Assembly (NCBI GenBank): GCA_020650975.1
Contig: JAIPMN010010499.1
Span: forward strand, 1 to 34,796
Direction of reading: 5' to 3'
From: Apostichopus californicus
Taxonomy: Eukaryota > Echinodermata > Holothuroidea > Aspidochirotida > Stichopodidae
DNA: 34,796 nt
Shown here: piece after piece, positions 20,169-29,160 of the stretch
Layout of the letters: each line of letters starts with the position of its first letter
Position numbering within the stretch: position 1 is the first letter of the stretch
Notes under the pieces: generated by a model
What the model was told of the DNA's origin: nothing
The model's input: only the letters and a program-made list of their open reading frames with translations
Databases searched by the model: none
Position numbers and translations under genes: made by a program

Positions 20169-20444
20169 ATGACCCCAGTACCTTTCTATCGCGAGTCCCG
20201 ATATAGTATTACATGTCGGAGGAGCCGGGCTCGACACTATATTACAATTAGCAGTGGCGGATCCAGGATTTCGCCGAAGGGGGGGGGGGGGCCAGATGGG
20301 AAATGCCTAATCGTCGTCCTGGGGGAGGGGTCTAAGGGGAATGGTGCCCCCTCCCCTTTGGAAAATTTCACAAAATATGGAGGTCCTCGGTGCAATCTGG
20401 TGCTACTTTTCGTGAAAGTTTGTAGTGAAATTTATTTCCAATAA
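20169..20444 (+). CDS. Short ORF behind the heat-shock promoter, running into a hAT end
   Basis: ATG at 20169 has A at -3 (TCAAGATGA) and is the first good start after the promoter. The first 27-28 residues (MTPVPFYRESRYSIT, then an Arg-rich stretch) are host sequence. From 20252 the frame continues into the terminal sequence of the hAT element (SGGSRISPKGGGG...) and stops at 20444 after 91 codons. 'M..VPF.R' is reminiscent of the start of small heat-shock proteins, but no alpha-crystallin domain exists downstream, including beyond the far side of the element at 23563. It may be the stump of a heat-shock gene interrupted by the transposon, or an orphan promoter with a chance ORF. Confidence 0.4.
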   Translation: MTPVPFYRESRYSITCRRSRARHYITISSGGSRISPKGGGGPDGKCLIVVLGEGSKGNGAPSPLENFTKYGGPRCNLVLLFVKVCSEIYFQ

Positions 20445-21304
20445 ATCATGTATTCATGGTTTGCCGGGCATATATTTGCAATTTCGAGCAATGAGCTGGG
20501 ATTTACGTCTTTTGGGGGGAGTAGGTGGTGATGCAAACTACTTTTTACCAGGCTACTCCAGTCCATTTCATCTTGGATGCCCCCTTCGAGATGGAGACTA
20601 TTGATGCAATCAGAGTGCCCCTCTCACCTTCACTTTATCAGAATGATGGTGTACTCTTTTTGCAAATTGATTTGACAAAAAATTACACGTGGGATATCAT
20701 TAAGGTGCAATAATTTCATGTTCTTAAAAGTAGCCTCGTGAGGTCACGCAATACTAGGGTAAGTTTCAATAAAAATCTACCATTCTTACATGAATCACTA
20801 GGCAATGGATGAGTATGTTCATGTCATGTGGGTATCTCGATCGAACAGATGACGGAATAAACCTCGAACTATCTCATGACTCCATTCGATGGTGGTCCAC
20901 AGAAGACATAATTAATAGAGTTTATCCCCATAAGGAACTTTCTGAGCAGCGATACATAAATTTCTAACAGCTGTATCTAGAATCAATGATTCCAGCATAA
21001 TAAATAGTCATTTTGAATACTTTTAATAATGATAGCAACAATAACAGATAAACAGAATAGCTAAAATTTAGAAAGGGCAGTCTGTATCCAGAGGAAGTTG
21101 TCCAATCTCAGTCTACGGGCAGCAAAACCGTTAAAACATGCAAGTCATGCCATCATGGTACTGATAATAGTCAACTCTGAAATGTTGTCATCATAAAAAT
21201 AACCCCTTGCCATAGGGACTAAAAGAGTGTGGACTGTCAATACTCATACAAAGAAAGGCACAGCTATATTGTCTCAGAATGTTCCTGAATAATGGAGGAG
21301 ATTG

Positions 21305-22976
21305 TCAGTCTGCAAGTGGGTTGCAAAGCATCATTCGTCTGGTATTCCTCCTTGCATACATGTCAATTATAATGTCGTAGTTAGCTTTATTCACTTGTGT
21401 ACGTATAACAACACCAGAGCATTCAGCCGTTCGTTCTCCATTGTTGACCTTAGTTTGTTTTTTATTAACTTCAATACCGAGTGGCTTCTTTCTACAGATG
21501 CAGATGACACTGGTAACATTAGCAGGAGCCTCAAGATTTGAGTGATGTTGGGGTAGAATGATTTATTCATACGGTTCAGAGTTTCCTCTATATCCTTTGG
21601 CCTGTCTTCGATGGTACTACGCCATTCTCTCTTCCACAGGTTGATCTCATGGGTGAAGGTATTTGGAGAGGGCATGTCTGCAGCATAGAATTGGTGAATA
21701 TCGGACATCTCCTCACCATTAACATTGTGTATGTGTGCGGGTAGTAGGCTGAGAGATCTAGCTGCCACTTTACTGGCATGCGTGAATCTGGAGTTGAATT
21801 CTGAGATTAAGTGGTCTAGGGATGTTATGAAAATAGCTTTCCTCCAGTAGTCTTCAGGAGAGTTGGCTTCGATATTGGAGCGCATGGTTTGCCGACCGCA
21901 TCTCCTAGGCATAGATAGTTCAACTTGAACATATTCCTTCCCCGCTAAAGTTTGTGCGTTTTGCCAGACCTCTCTGAATTTATCCTCGGATGTTGCTCTA
22001 ACATCCTTAAACTCATCGAGCACAACTTTGACTTTCTCGTGCGCTGTTATTATGTCCTGCGTCGGACCCTGTAGAAGTAGGCTCAGTGATTTTAGGTATC
22101 CTGAAAAATGAAGGTTTACTTTCAACGCTACGATGAACTTGGGACTTGTAAAATGGATGAGCAGTCCATTAGCCTGCGTCACTGATTTGGTGTCCCAGTT
22201 GCCATCCCCAGATGAAATTGATGCCAAACAATCAATCACAACCTCGAACATGTCATCTAGGTCTTGGAGTGCAGTATGGCGTTCCACCCAGCGTGTCTCA
22301 CACAACATCTTCACCTTGCGCTTGTTTATCAAGCCTGCTCCCTGATCAGGTACTGCTGATGATTCTCGACGTTCACGGTTTATTTTGTCAATTTAGGCCT
22401 CCAGACACGTTTGCTTCTTAGGGGAATATCTAAAAAACAAGCCGACCTGTTTGACCGCTTGAAGCATTATTTGCATCTCTGGCAAATTACACGACTTTGA
22501 TACAGCAAGGTTCAAGTCGTGGCTCATGCAGTAGTAGTACACAGCTTTGGGGTGCAAGTTCGAAATACTGGAGGCACATCCACGTCTCAAACCAGCCATG
22601 TTTCCGGCACCATCATAAGACTGCGAGCGGCATTCATTCATGCTCAGGCCGATTCCGTCAATCTTATCAAGAATCTGTTTAGCAAGGGCCAATCCTGTGA
22701 TATTCTCACACTTGATAAATTCAACAATTCGCTCAACAGGCTTGTCATTGACTAGGTATCGTAAGACTAACCCAAGCTGTTCTTTATTACTGACATCTGT
22801 TACCTCATCTGCCTGAATACCGAACAAGGGGCCATGGTGTTGCGCGTTGATTTCTTTGATGATATGCTGCTGAATGAATTCCTTAATGCAGTTCAATAAT
22901 TCATTTTGGGTGGTTTTTGAAGAATACGTAGCACTCCTCGCGCACGTTTCAAAATGTGCTTCTAGTGTTTTGTCTC
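21305..22976 (-). pseudogene. hAT transposase, ZMYM1 / P52rIPK-like lineage, two lesions
   Basis: On the minus strand a TCTCAG acceptor opens the exon at 22976: DKTLEAHFETCARSATY, then ELLNCIKEFIQQHIIKEI. FGIQADEVTDVSNKEQLGLV holds the first Asp, SQSYDGAGNMAGLRRGC the second, and YYYCMSHDLNLAVSKSC a Cys-His block. LCETRWVERHTAL and the dimerisation motif LPVSSASVERSHSVLKLIKN follow. TAA at 22393-22395 breaks the frame after SPKKQTCLEA, and the same frame resumes at once with IDKINRERRES. At 21391-21393 the frame meets TGA after LLYVHK. A one-base shift there restores YDIIIDMYARRNTRRMMLC to a stop at 21305-21307. The N-terminal zinc finger (TTF type in this lineage) was not found. With only two lesions over about 555 codons it is a young relic. 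Confidence 0.9.
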
Positions 22977-22992
22977 CTGAGATGATTGCCAG

Positions 22993-23056
22993 TCCCCCTC
23001 ACCCCCAAAAAAATCCAGCCCCCCTCCGGAAAAAATCTATCCTGGCTACGCCCCTG
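22993..23056. mobile_element. Fragment of a CAGGGGCGTAGCCAGG-ended G-tract MITE
   Basis: The right end, on the minus strand, reads CAGGGGCGTAGCCAGGATAG followed by TTTTTTCCGGAGGGGGG. The left side lacks a matching CAG end, so this is a truncated or solo end of about 64 bp. It sits just upstream of the transposase exon, probably in an intron. Confidence 0.5.
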
Positions 23057-23470
23057 CCAGACAATCAGAATTGTGTTCCAAGTTCCCACAGTACAGAAGA
23101 GTGTAGTTATTTCATAACATTAGGCCACACACTGTAGCAATGGTACCACAGTGATGGTATTGTTAGGGAAAACATAGGCTATCATGTGTGGATAGCGTAG
23201 GCTTGGATTGAGTCTGTCGTGCGACCGTACCACACTCGTTTTCTCACATTTTTGAAACTAATAATTTCATATACACACTGTGCGTGCTTCTGTGCAGCAT
23301 GTAGCATGTGTTGCTTTCGTCATATACTCACGTCTAGTTGCGAGTCGTTTCCCTCTCTGCTAGCTTCGTGCTTACTGGATCCGGACTGCCGCGAACGTAC
23401 GTTAAAAGTGCATCGTGCTCAGTGCTTCCACACTGAAATTTTTGTTTTCCCGAAGTGGAATCAAAAATTT
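23057..23470. other. 5' part of the second hAT element, no coding recognised
   Basis: This is upstream of the transposase on the minus strand, where the missing zinc-finger exon should lie. No finger could be read in any minus-strand frame. Confidence 0.35.
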
Positions 23471-23879
23471 CCCGCATGGGGCCCTTTCCCTCGAACGCGG
23501 TAAAAAAAAATTCAGGATTTTCAAAAAGGGGGGGCCCGGCCCCCTCCCTGGATCCGCCCCTGATTAGAACTTCGCATTATTTGTGAAGTTACAGACACAT
23601 TTGAATTTATCTGAGTTTTGAATTTATTTAATTCTGAATTTATCAAAGTACCAGTCAACAAGTGCAAACAATGGCACGACAGTTTCGGCAGATTAATTAA
23701 GAACTGTGTATCCTCTCTCAGGTTTCATAAGGTTTCACAAGTTAAACAACACATTTCTTGTAACTGTTATTGCGTGACGTGTGCCAGTAGAGTTGGGGAA
23801 GTGTTCAAATTTAAAGCAGGATAAGTACATGTCATTGAAATACATTTTGCGTACTAATTTTCTGGCGTTCTAAATTAAC

Positions 23880-24475
23880 GGCATGTAAACTAAACGCTTT
23901 ACGTTGGCACAACCTTTGTAGCCTGGGCTTCACACTCCTCACAACTATTTAAATGAAAATCGCGAATGCGAAGAAGCCTATCTGTTTTTAGTATTTATCA
24001 AAGCAACATGTATATGTTTTCACATTTCCAGTTATTATTATTGGTTTGCGTACTAATTTTCTGTGCAGTTGCATCAAAAGAGCTCACCATATGCACCCTG
24101 CTACATCCATTCAGAACTGTATGAAAAATTTCATCAGAACATATACTTAGTATTTACCATGTTGTTTTTTTACGTCCTTTTCTAAAAGCGATTTCTCCAA
24201 ACACGTCATCTTCCTTGAATTGGGTTTAACGTTAACACTGTAATTTGGTAAGCTGCCAAGAAGAAATTGTACTATCAGTGTATTTTGTTAGTATTGCACT
24301 CAATAATTTACGGTGTGTAAACTAAACGCTTTACGGTGGCACAACCTTTGTAGCCTGGGCTTTACACTCCTTACAACTATTTAAATGAAAATCGATAATG
24401 CGAATAAGCCTGTTTTTAGTAGTTATCAAAGCAACATGTATGTCATTTCACATTTCCAGTTATTATTATTGGTTC
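23880..24475. repeat. Pair of direct repeats, spacing 428 bp
   Basis: A block of about 165 bp beginning TGTAAACTAAACGCTTTACG and ending CATTTCCAGTTATTATTATT occurs at about 23884-24046 and again at 24312-24472 with few differences. The short string GCGTACTAATTTTCTG also occurs on both sides of the first copy (23849 and 24047), so the region may be a degraded tandem array. No ORF spans it. Confidence 0.75.
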
Positions 24476-25264
24476 TTTGTGTTAACATGGGAACCTATGC
24501 AGTCAAGTCGGCGTATGTATGTGTGTGTATGTGACGCATTGGAATGCGAGGTATGTGGCGCGATAACTCAACAACTGAGTGATCAATATTTCTCATACTT
24601 GGTGTGTACGTGTATCATACTGAGTAGATGTGCCCTATTGTTTTTGGTGGTGGTCAAAGGTCATTTGGGACCATCAGAGGCAATAAAGTGAATTTCTTTA
24701 AGCAGCTGTAACTCGGTGTCCGTTGTTTTAACTGTAACATAGCTTTGGGATAAGATAGATTGGTAGGAGGTGGAAATATTGGTACATTAACCGAATTTAT
24801 CCGAAAGGGTGAAAAGGTCAAAAAGTGATGTTTTATTGATATCTCGCAAACGAAACATTTAGGGGGATGGCATAATGGAAAGTTGTGTTCTTCGATGTGA
24901 AATGCATCCGAAGACCTACTTTCATCTCATTTGAGATTTCTGGCTTTTGATGTTTGGATTCGTGGTGTTGAGGCGAACAAAAAAGACAATTACACTACCC
25001 CGGTATGATGCCCCTAACTCAAGTTATTGACATTTTATAAATTGAGATCAGAAGATCCGATTGACTTGCCGTTGTTTTGAAATTAGGTTCTTGACGTTCA
25101 CCTTGTCGAAGGTCCATTTTTTTTACAAACAAGGGGCATTGTTTAGGAGAAATATCGACTTACAAATTTGTATCAACCGAACTTCAATATATGATAAACA
25201 CTAATGAGTGTTATTATTTAAACCAATCTCCAGCAAATTCTGACCTCCCTATAGACTGAAGTTT
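24476..25264. repeat. Repeat-rich sequence with AGGTCA motifs
   Basis: Contains GGTCAAAGGTCATTTGGGAC at 24652-24671 and AAAAGGTCAAAAAG near 24812, plus long non-coding text that resembles dispersed repeats. No gene was found. Confidence 0.4.
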
Positions 25265-25890
25265 TTGGAGTTCAAAGTGTACAATTTCAATAAAAATAAC
25301 AATATCTCTAATAATGTGGTAAAAGCCATTTTTTTGGTCAATTTGATAAGTCAGGCCAAAATTATTTACACCTTCTTAAAGGTCACTTATGGTCACAAAC
25401 TGTTTTGCATTAAACAAAATTCTAAACCTCAACATGGATTAATATGACAAAGCCATAATTTGAAATATGACAAAGCCATAAGTTTTGAACATGTTGTGCT
25501 AGTAGTGCGCTGAAAATTCCTAGGTTAAGTCAAAAAAAATTTGAAAAGGTCACTTAAGGTCAGAAGGCATGTTTTTGATAAATAGTGCAATATCTCATGA
25601 CATAGCAATTTATGAAAGCCACAGACACGTACCAGTATTGTGCGAACATTTTGTAAGTCCAAGATCTGGGAAATGTCATAGGTAAGGATGAAAATATTTG
25701 GACCATGTTTAAGGTCATAAAACTATTTTTCTGATCAAATAGCTCATCACAAATTAATGTAATAAAAGCAAATTCTTAGATATGATGCACTGGTAGTGTG
25801 CCCAAATTTCATGTACTTAAAAGTCACTTAGGGTCTGAAAAGTGATTTGTAATCATAATAAAACAGTGTCTCACAATTACAGAGTAATGA
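25265..25890. repeat. Degenerate tandem repeat, about 165-bp period
   Basis: AAGGTCACTTATGGTCA (about 25380), AAGGTCACTTAAGGTCA (about 25545), TTAAGGTCATAAA (about 25706) and a decayed AAAGTCACTTAGGGTC (about 25822) mark successive units. Shared text in between includes GTGCTAGTAGTGCGC / CACTGGTAGTGTGC and ATCTCATGACA / GCTCATCACA. The period is about 165 for the first three units and shorter for the last. This is a satellite-like array at low identity. Confidence 0.65.
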
Positions 25891-25900
25891 AACTTATAAC

Positions 25901-25908
25901 AGATTCAG
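25901..25908. repeat. TSD of the 300-bp MITE, left (AGATTCAG)
   Basis: Matches AGATTGAG at 26209-26216 in seven of eight positions. Confidence 0.7.
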
Positions 25909-26208
25909 CAGTGGAGGTGCCACAGGGGCATGAGGGGGCATTTGCCCTTTCAGATTTTTTCCCTTGCTCCCTCTGTTGTCCCTTCCCCACTCTGATCTGG
26001 TAATAATGTAAAAAAAATTAGAGGTATATGTCAAATTTGTCCAATTGATAGCACCATTTTGCATCTAAGCCATTTTTACTCGCAGAAAAATGGGACACCC
26101 CGTCCCCTTCACCCCACCCTCATATAATTGCTTAAATTGGGCCCCTCGAAATCAATGTTGCCCCCAGGTTGCCCCCCCCCCCGTTTACTTAGGCTGGTGC
26201 CGCCACTG
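25909..26208. mobile_element. 300-bp hAT-type MITE with 8-bp TSD
   Basis: The left end is CAGTGGAGGTGCCACAGG and the right end (minus strand) is CAGTGGCGGCACCAGCC. It is flanked by AGATTCAG / AGATTGAG. The interior is non-coding with C- and G-tracts. Ends and duplication length fit a non-autonomous hAT element. The first nine bases are the same as the right-strand ends of the hAT element at 20252, but the following bases differ, so it is mobilised by a related rather than that same family. Confidence 0.8.
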
Positions 26209-26215
26209 AGATTGA

Positions 26216-26245
26216 GATATATATATCTATATATTCTATATATAT
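26216..26245. repeat. (AT)n microsatellite
   Basis: Alternating TATATATATC / TATATATAT directly before the hAT end at 26246. Confidence 0.8.
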
Positions 26246-26463
26246 CAGGCCTCGACAAATACGGTCGCCAACTTATCAATGGCGAGTAGAATTTTGCGAC
26301 TGGCGAGCAAAAAATGCATTACGCTCGACATTTTGGCGAGTGGCTCATTCGCTCACTGTCTTTATACGATAGGCTTATTATTAACTTGTGAGCCAATCCA
26401 CAAAAGGCCCAATGTTACACATAACAGTAGTACTATCAAGAGGACTGTTACAGGTACTAGTAT

Positions 26464-26507
26464 GTCCTAACATGGAGGTAAAAACAGATTTACCTCCATG
26501 GTCCTAA
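26464..26507. mobile_element. Minute hairpin element 1 with 7-bp TSD
   Basis: CATGGAGGTAAA (26471-26482) and TTTACCTCCATG (26489-26500) form a perfect 12-bp stem with a 6-base loop. GTCCTAA lies immediately on both sides (26464-26470 and 26501-26507). The arrangement is that of a 30-bp insertion with a 7-bp target duplication. Confidence 0.85.
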
Positions 26508-26552
26508 GGAACAGCTCTGTTCACCAGCTCGAAAGTAATTTTATACTAATCG

Positions 26553-26591
26553 CTCAAACCATGGAGGTAAAACAAACCTCCATGCTCAAAC
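26553..26591. mobile_element. Minute hairpin element 2 with 7-bp TSD
   Basis: CATGGAGGT (26560-26568) pairs with ACCTCCATG (26576-26584) around a 7-base centre. CTCAAAC flanks both sides exactly (26553-26559 and 26585-26591). It is the same family as elements 1 and 3 with five central bases missing. Confidence 0.85.
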
Positions 26592-26842
26592 TAAATGATG
26601 CACGATAGGTGTAACCGTAATGGAAAACAGCAAATGCGTAACGACAACTCAAACAGGGGAACCTTGTGTGTACGATCGGTACAAATGAAAACAGTTGTCA
26701 GTAGGTTAACCACTATCGCGCGATAAGGCCTACCTTGGGATAAAAACATTGTATCCCAATTCACAAGTGAGTAATATGAGGCATAGATTCGGCTTTTGTC
26801 CACAAACTTTCAGTTCTGTTACCAAATTGTTGACCCTTATTA

Positions 26843-27025
26843 TGGCCAGCAAGAAAAGACGAAACTTTGAATTCATGGGGCGTTTAAGAACTTGGGAGGA
26901 TGGCTGATCATTGTAGTACTTTGCTGCTAAATGATCAGAACAACCCAGATGACTTTGAAGAAATAAAGGAGCAAATTAAAAAAGAGTGGGCTCAACTCAA
27001 GTCAGTGGCAAAAATATTCCATTAG
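26843..27025 (+). pseudogene. Trace of a 5' coding region of the third hAT
   Basis: ATGGCCAGCAAGAAAAG starts a basic segment (MASKKRRNFEF) that meets TGA after 22 codons. A second frame from about 26931 reads NDQNNPDDFEEIKEQIKKEW and AQLKSVAKIFH before TAG. The composition (basic start, then acidic helix) is compatible with a transposase N-terminal region, but no zinc finger is visible. Confidence 0.3.
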
Positions 27026-27959
27026 GTCCCCTATCCCAGCTTGTAATTCAGGAAGGCTGTGTCATGCCCTTTAATATATTTATAGTTTGCACCTGTTAGT
27101 AATTAAGTGTACTTCATCCATAGTTGGAGAGCTGGTCTGCATATACGGTCTCAGGGGTCACATTAGTCCGGCCATTGTGCGACATTCCTTTCTGTCTATG
27201 ATCGTAAAAGCTGTCTAAGGTCATATTTGAGATTTTCTCCCTCAGCTCTTCCTGCAAGTTTCACATTAGTTCAGTTGTTTGTAACAGTTTTTTTTAGCAG
27301 CTTATTCACTGCAGTGTCCAGTTTTGTGTATTGGTGACAACACTGTTTTGTTCGCTTATCAGCCTCTCTATTGTGTTTACAGTTTTTGTGCTGGCAAAGT
27401 AATAGTTCGTGAGTACTCGTTGTTTTGTTTATTCTCTTGATTGTAGGAAATTACCTGTTACTGAGGTGTCATCAATTGTTTAGAACGTTGACCACATATT
27501 ACGAACATTTAATCACCTTATTTATCGGCAACTCAGTATGTACCAGTAGAGCACAGTCACATGTTATGTGGTTGCTCACCGTTTAAATCACATGGTTATC
27601 AAGTCTTTGTTAGGTATCGGATCTAACAGTATAATTCATGAATTTAATGAATTTACTTATTTAGCCTTTGTAGTTTCTATTTTCAAGTTCATGGGTGTTA
27701 TCGGATAGATCGTTATGTTAATCAGTTGTAGTATTGCTATTAGAGGTAACCTACTTTACTCTCGTCTCTTTCTTACTCAATCATAGTTGCTATACTCATC
27801 ATAACCGACCTTGTTTGCACGTCACTTTTCTGAGTACATTCATTATCGTATTTAGTTTAGTATTAATCTCGTAAAGCTGTAGTATTATTTTGAATCATTT
27901 ATCTTTTTTAACAGTTTTACCACATAAATACAAGTGGGGAAATTCAGAAAGCTACATCT
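27026..27959. other. Interior of the third hAT, nothing coding
   Basis: T-rich sequence with stops in all frames; the RNase H-like catalytic domain expected here is missing. Confidence 0.5.
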
Positions 27960-28243
27960 GTCTTTGCCTCATTTTTAGTTAGCTGGCTGTCTAACGAGCA
28001 TATTCAACGCAAGTGAGGGCAGCACAGGCTGCAACTATCCTCTGTTGTCTGAATTATTTAAAGTAATGGTGGTTCTGCCATTGAGTTCTGCAGCTTGTGA
28101 AAGGGGATTCGCAACCGTCAATAGAATGGAAACTTCCCAAACAACACTTCTCTTGCCCCAGACTATAAAGGCTTTAACGCAAATTTCTGAGAATGGCCCG
28201 TCCATAACAGATTTCAACTCTAGCACATCAATTGACAAGAGGT
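27960..28243 (+). pseudogene. hAT C-terminal dimerisation domain fragment
   Basis: The frame reads YPLLSELFKVMVVLPLSSAA, CERGFATVNRMETSQTTLLL, then IKALTQISENGP and ends at TAA 28241-28243. 'LPLSSAACERGF...NR.KT..R..L...L.ALM.IS..GP' is the conserved C-terminal block of the hAT group that includes ZNF862-like proteins. This lineage differs from the two other hAT transposases in the window (VPAYSAPVERVF and LPVSSASVERSH). Confidence 0.82.
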
Positions 28244-28980
28244 AATTTTCCAGCAAAGGGCTACGTGACACCGACGGATATCGATCCCCAAACGCAACAT
28301 CAAAACGCAGATTACCACCAACGAGCGACTCATTAGATGAAGAACTAGTTTGCCAATCCCCCCCCCCTCCCCCACCCAATCCGTATCTTCGAACGACTCA
28401 ACTTCATTCAACACCATCATTTATTCATTTTCCTAAAGATAAGTAAGCAAGCAGTATTCGCGGGGGGAAAATAAGAAGAAAAAACGCGTATTTTCACAAA
28501 AAGTATTACAATGTCACTGCTCTCTGAGCTTTGTGGTTTCTTCCTTCATCAACAACAGTAAATGTATATATTCCTATAAGAAAGTTTATTGCAGTCTGTA
28601 ACGTGTGCCTGTTTACTATATATGTACCTTAAGTTAACACTAAGTTAAGACACTGGAAGAGTTTGTAATTCAGTGCACCCACCATGCTTATCTGTGTTAA
28701 GAAGCTATAATAGATACTGAAACTGGAAATCGCTGTGTTTGCATTCATTTAGCAATTATAGTCAAGTCCAAATCGCATTTTGTTCAACGACCAATGTCAA
28801 TGGGAGATAACTGTGTGAAAGCGGTCACTATTTTGACGTGCATTATGTACGGAGATTTTTCAGGTGCGGTGACTTTTTACTAAGTGTAGTGATAGGAACT
28901 GATGAAGGGTACAAACGTAAAATAGTAAATTTTGCCCAAATAACATTACATATCTTGGAAGGAAGAACAGGAAGATTATT
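28244..28980. other. 3' non-coding part of the third hAT
   Basis: C-tract near 28358-28376; no gene. Confidence 0.4.
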
Positions 28981-29116
28981 GGATTAAATATTAGCCCCCA
29001 AAAAATTTATAGTTCTCGAGACCTGACAAATGAAAGCTGCAAGTCGGACACTCAGTAATCGATCGATAACAAAAAGAATTGTCAGTTCCAAACGTTATCT
29101 TAACTTGTTAACGATA

Positions 29117-29160
29117 CTTACACCATGGAGGTAGAACTGTTTTCACCTCCATGCTTACAT
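29117..29160. mobile_element. Minute hairpin element 3 with 7-bp TSD
   Basis: CATGGAGGT (29124-29132) and ACCTCCATG (29145-29153) enclose a 12-base centre. CTTACAC precedes and CTTACAT follows, six of seven identical. The 30-bp insert differs from element 1 (reverse orientation) at only three positions by eye. Confidence 0.82.

Larger units (their letters stand above)
20252..23562 (-). mobile_element. hAT transposon with ZMYM1-like transposase
   Basis: The left end CAGTGGCGGATCCAGG and the right end (minus strand) CAGGGGCGGATCCAGG agree at 15 of 16 positions and fit the hAT CAG-G pattern. Both ends run into long G tracts. ATTAG abuts both ends (20247-20251 and 23563-23567), but a full 8-bp duplication is not present. 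The 3311-bp interior contains a minus-strand transposase (21305-22976) and a short foreign G-tract segment (22993-23056). The insertion lies directly behind the start of the ORF at 20169. Confidence 0.8.
26246..29025 (+). mobile_element. Gutted hAT element (ZNF862-like lineage)
   Basis: The left end is CAGGCCTCGACAAATAC followed by a GGCGAG-rich segment. The right end, on the minus strand, is CAGGTCTCGAGAACTAT; 11 of 17 positions agree. Only a small 5' coding trace (26843-27025) and the C-terminal domain (27960-28243) are readable. The catalytic core is absent. No duplication is visible, in part because the left flank is an AT microsatellite. Boundaries are moderately supported. Confidence 0.6.

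Noticed and set aside
26246..29025. Target-site duplication for the third hAT
   Set aside because: The left flank is an AT microsatellite (ATATATAT) and the right flank ACAAATGA does not match; no duplication can be claimed.
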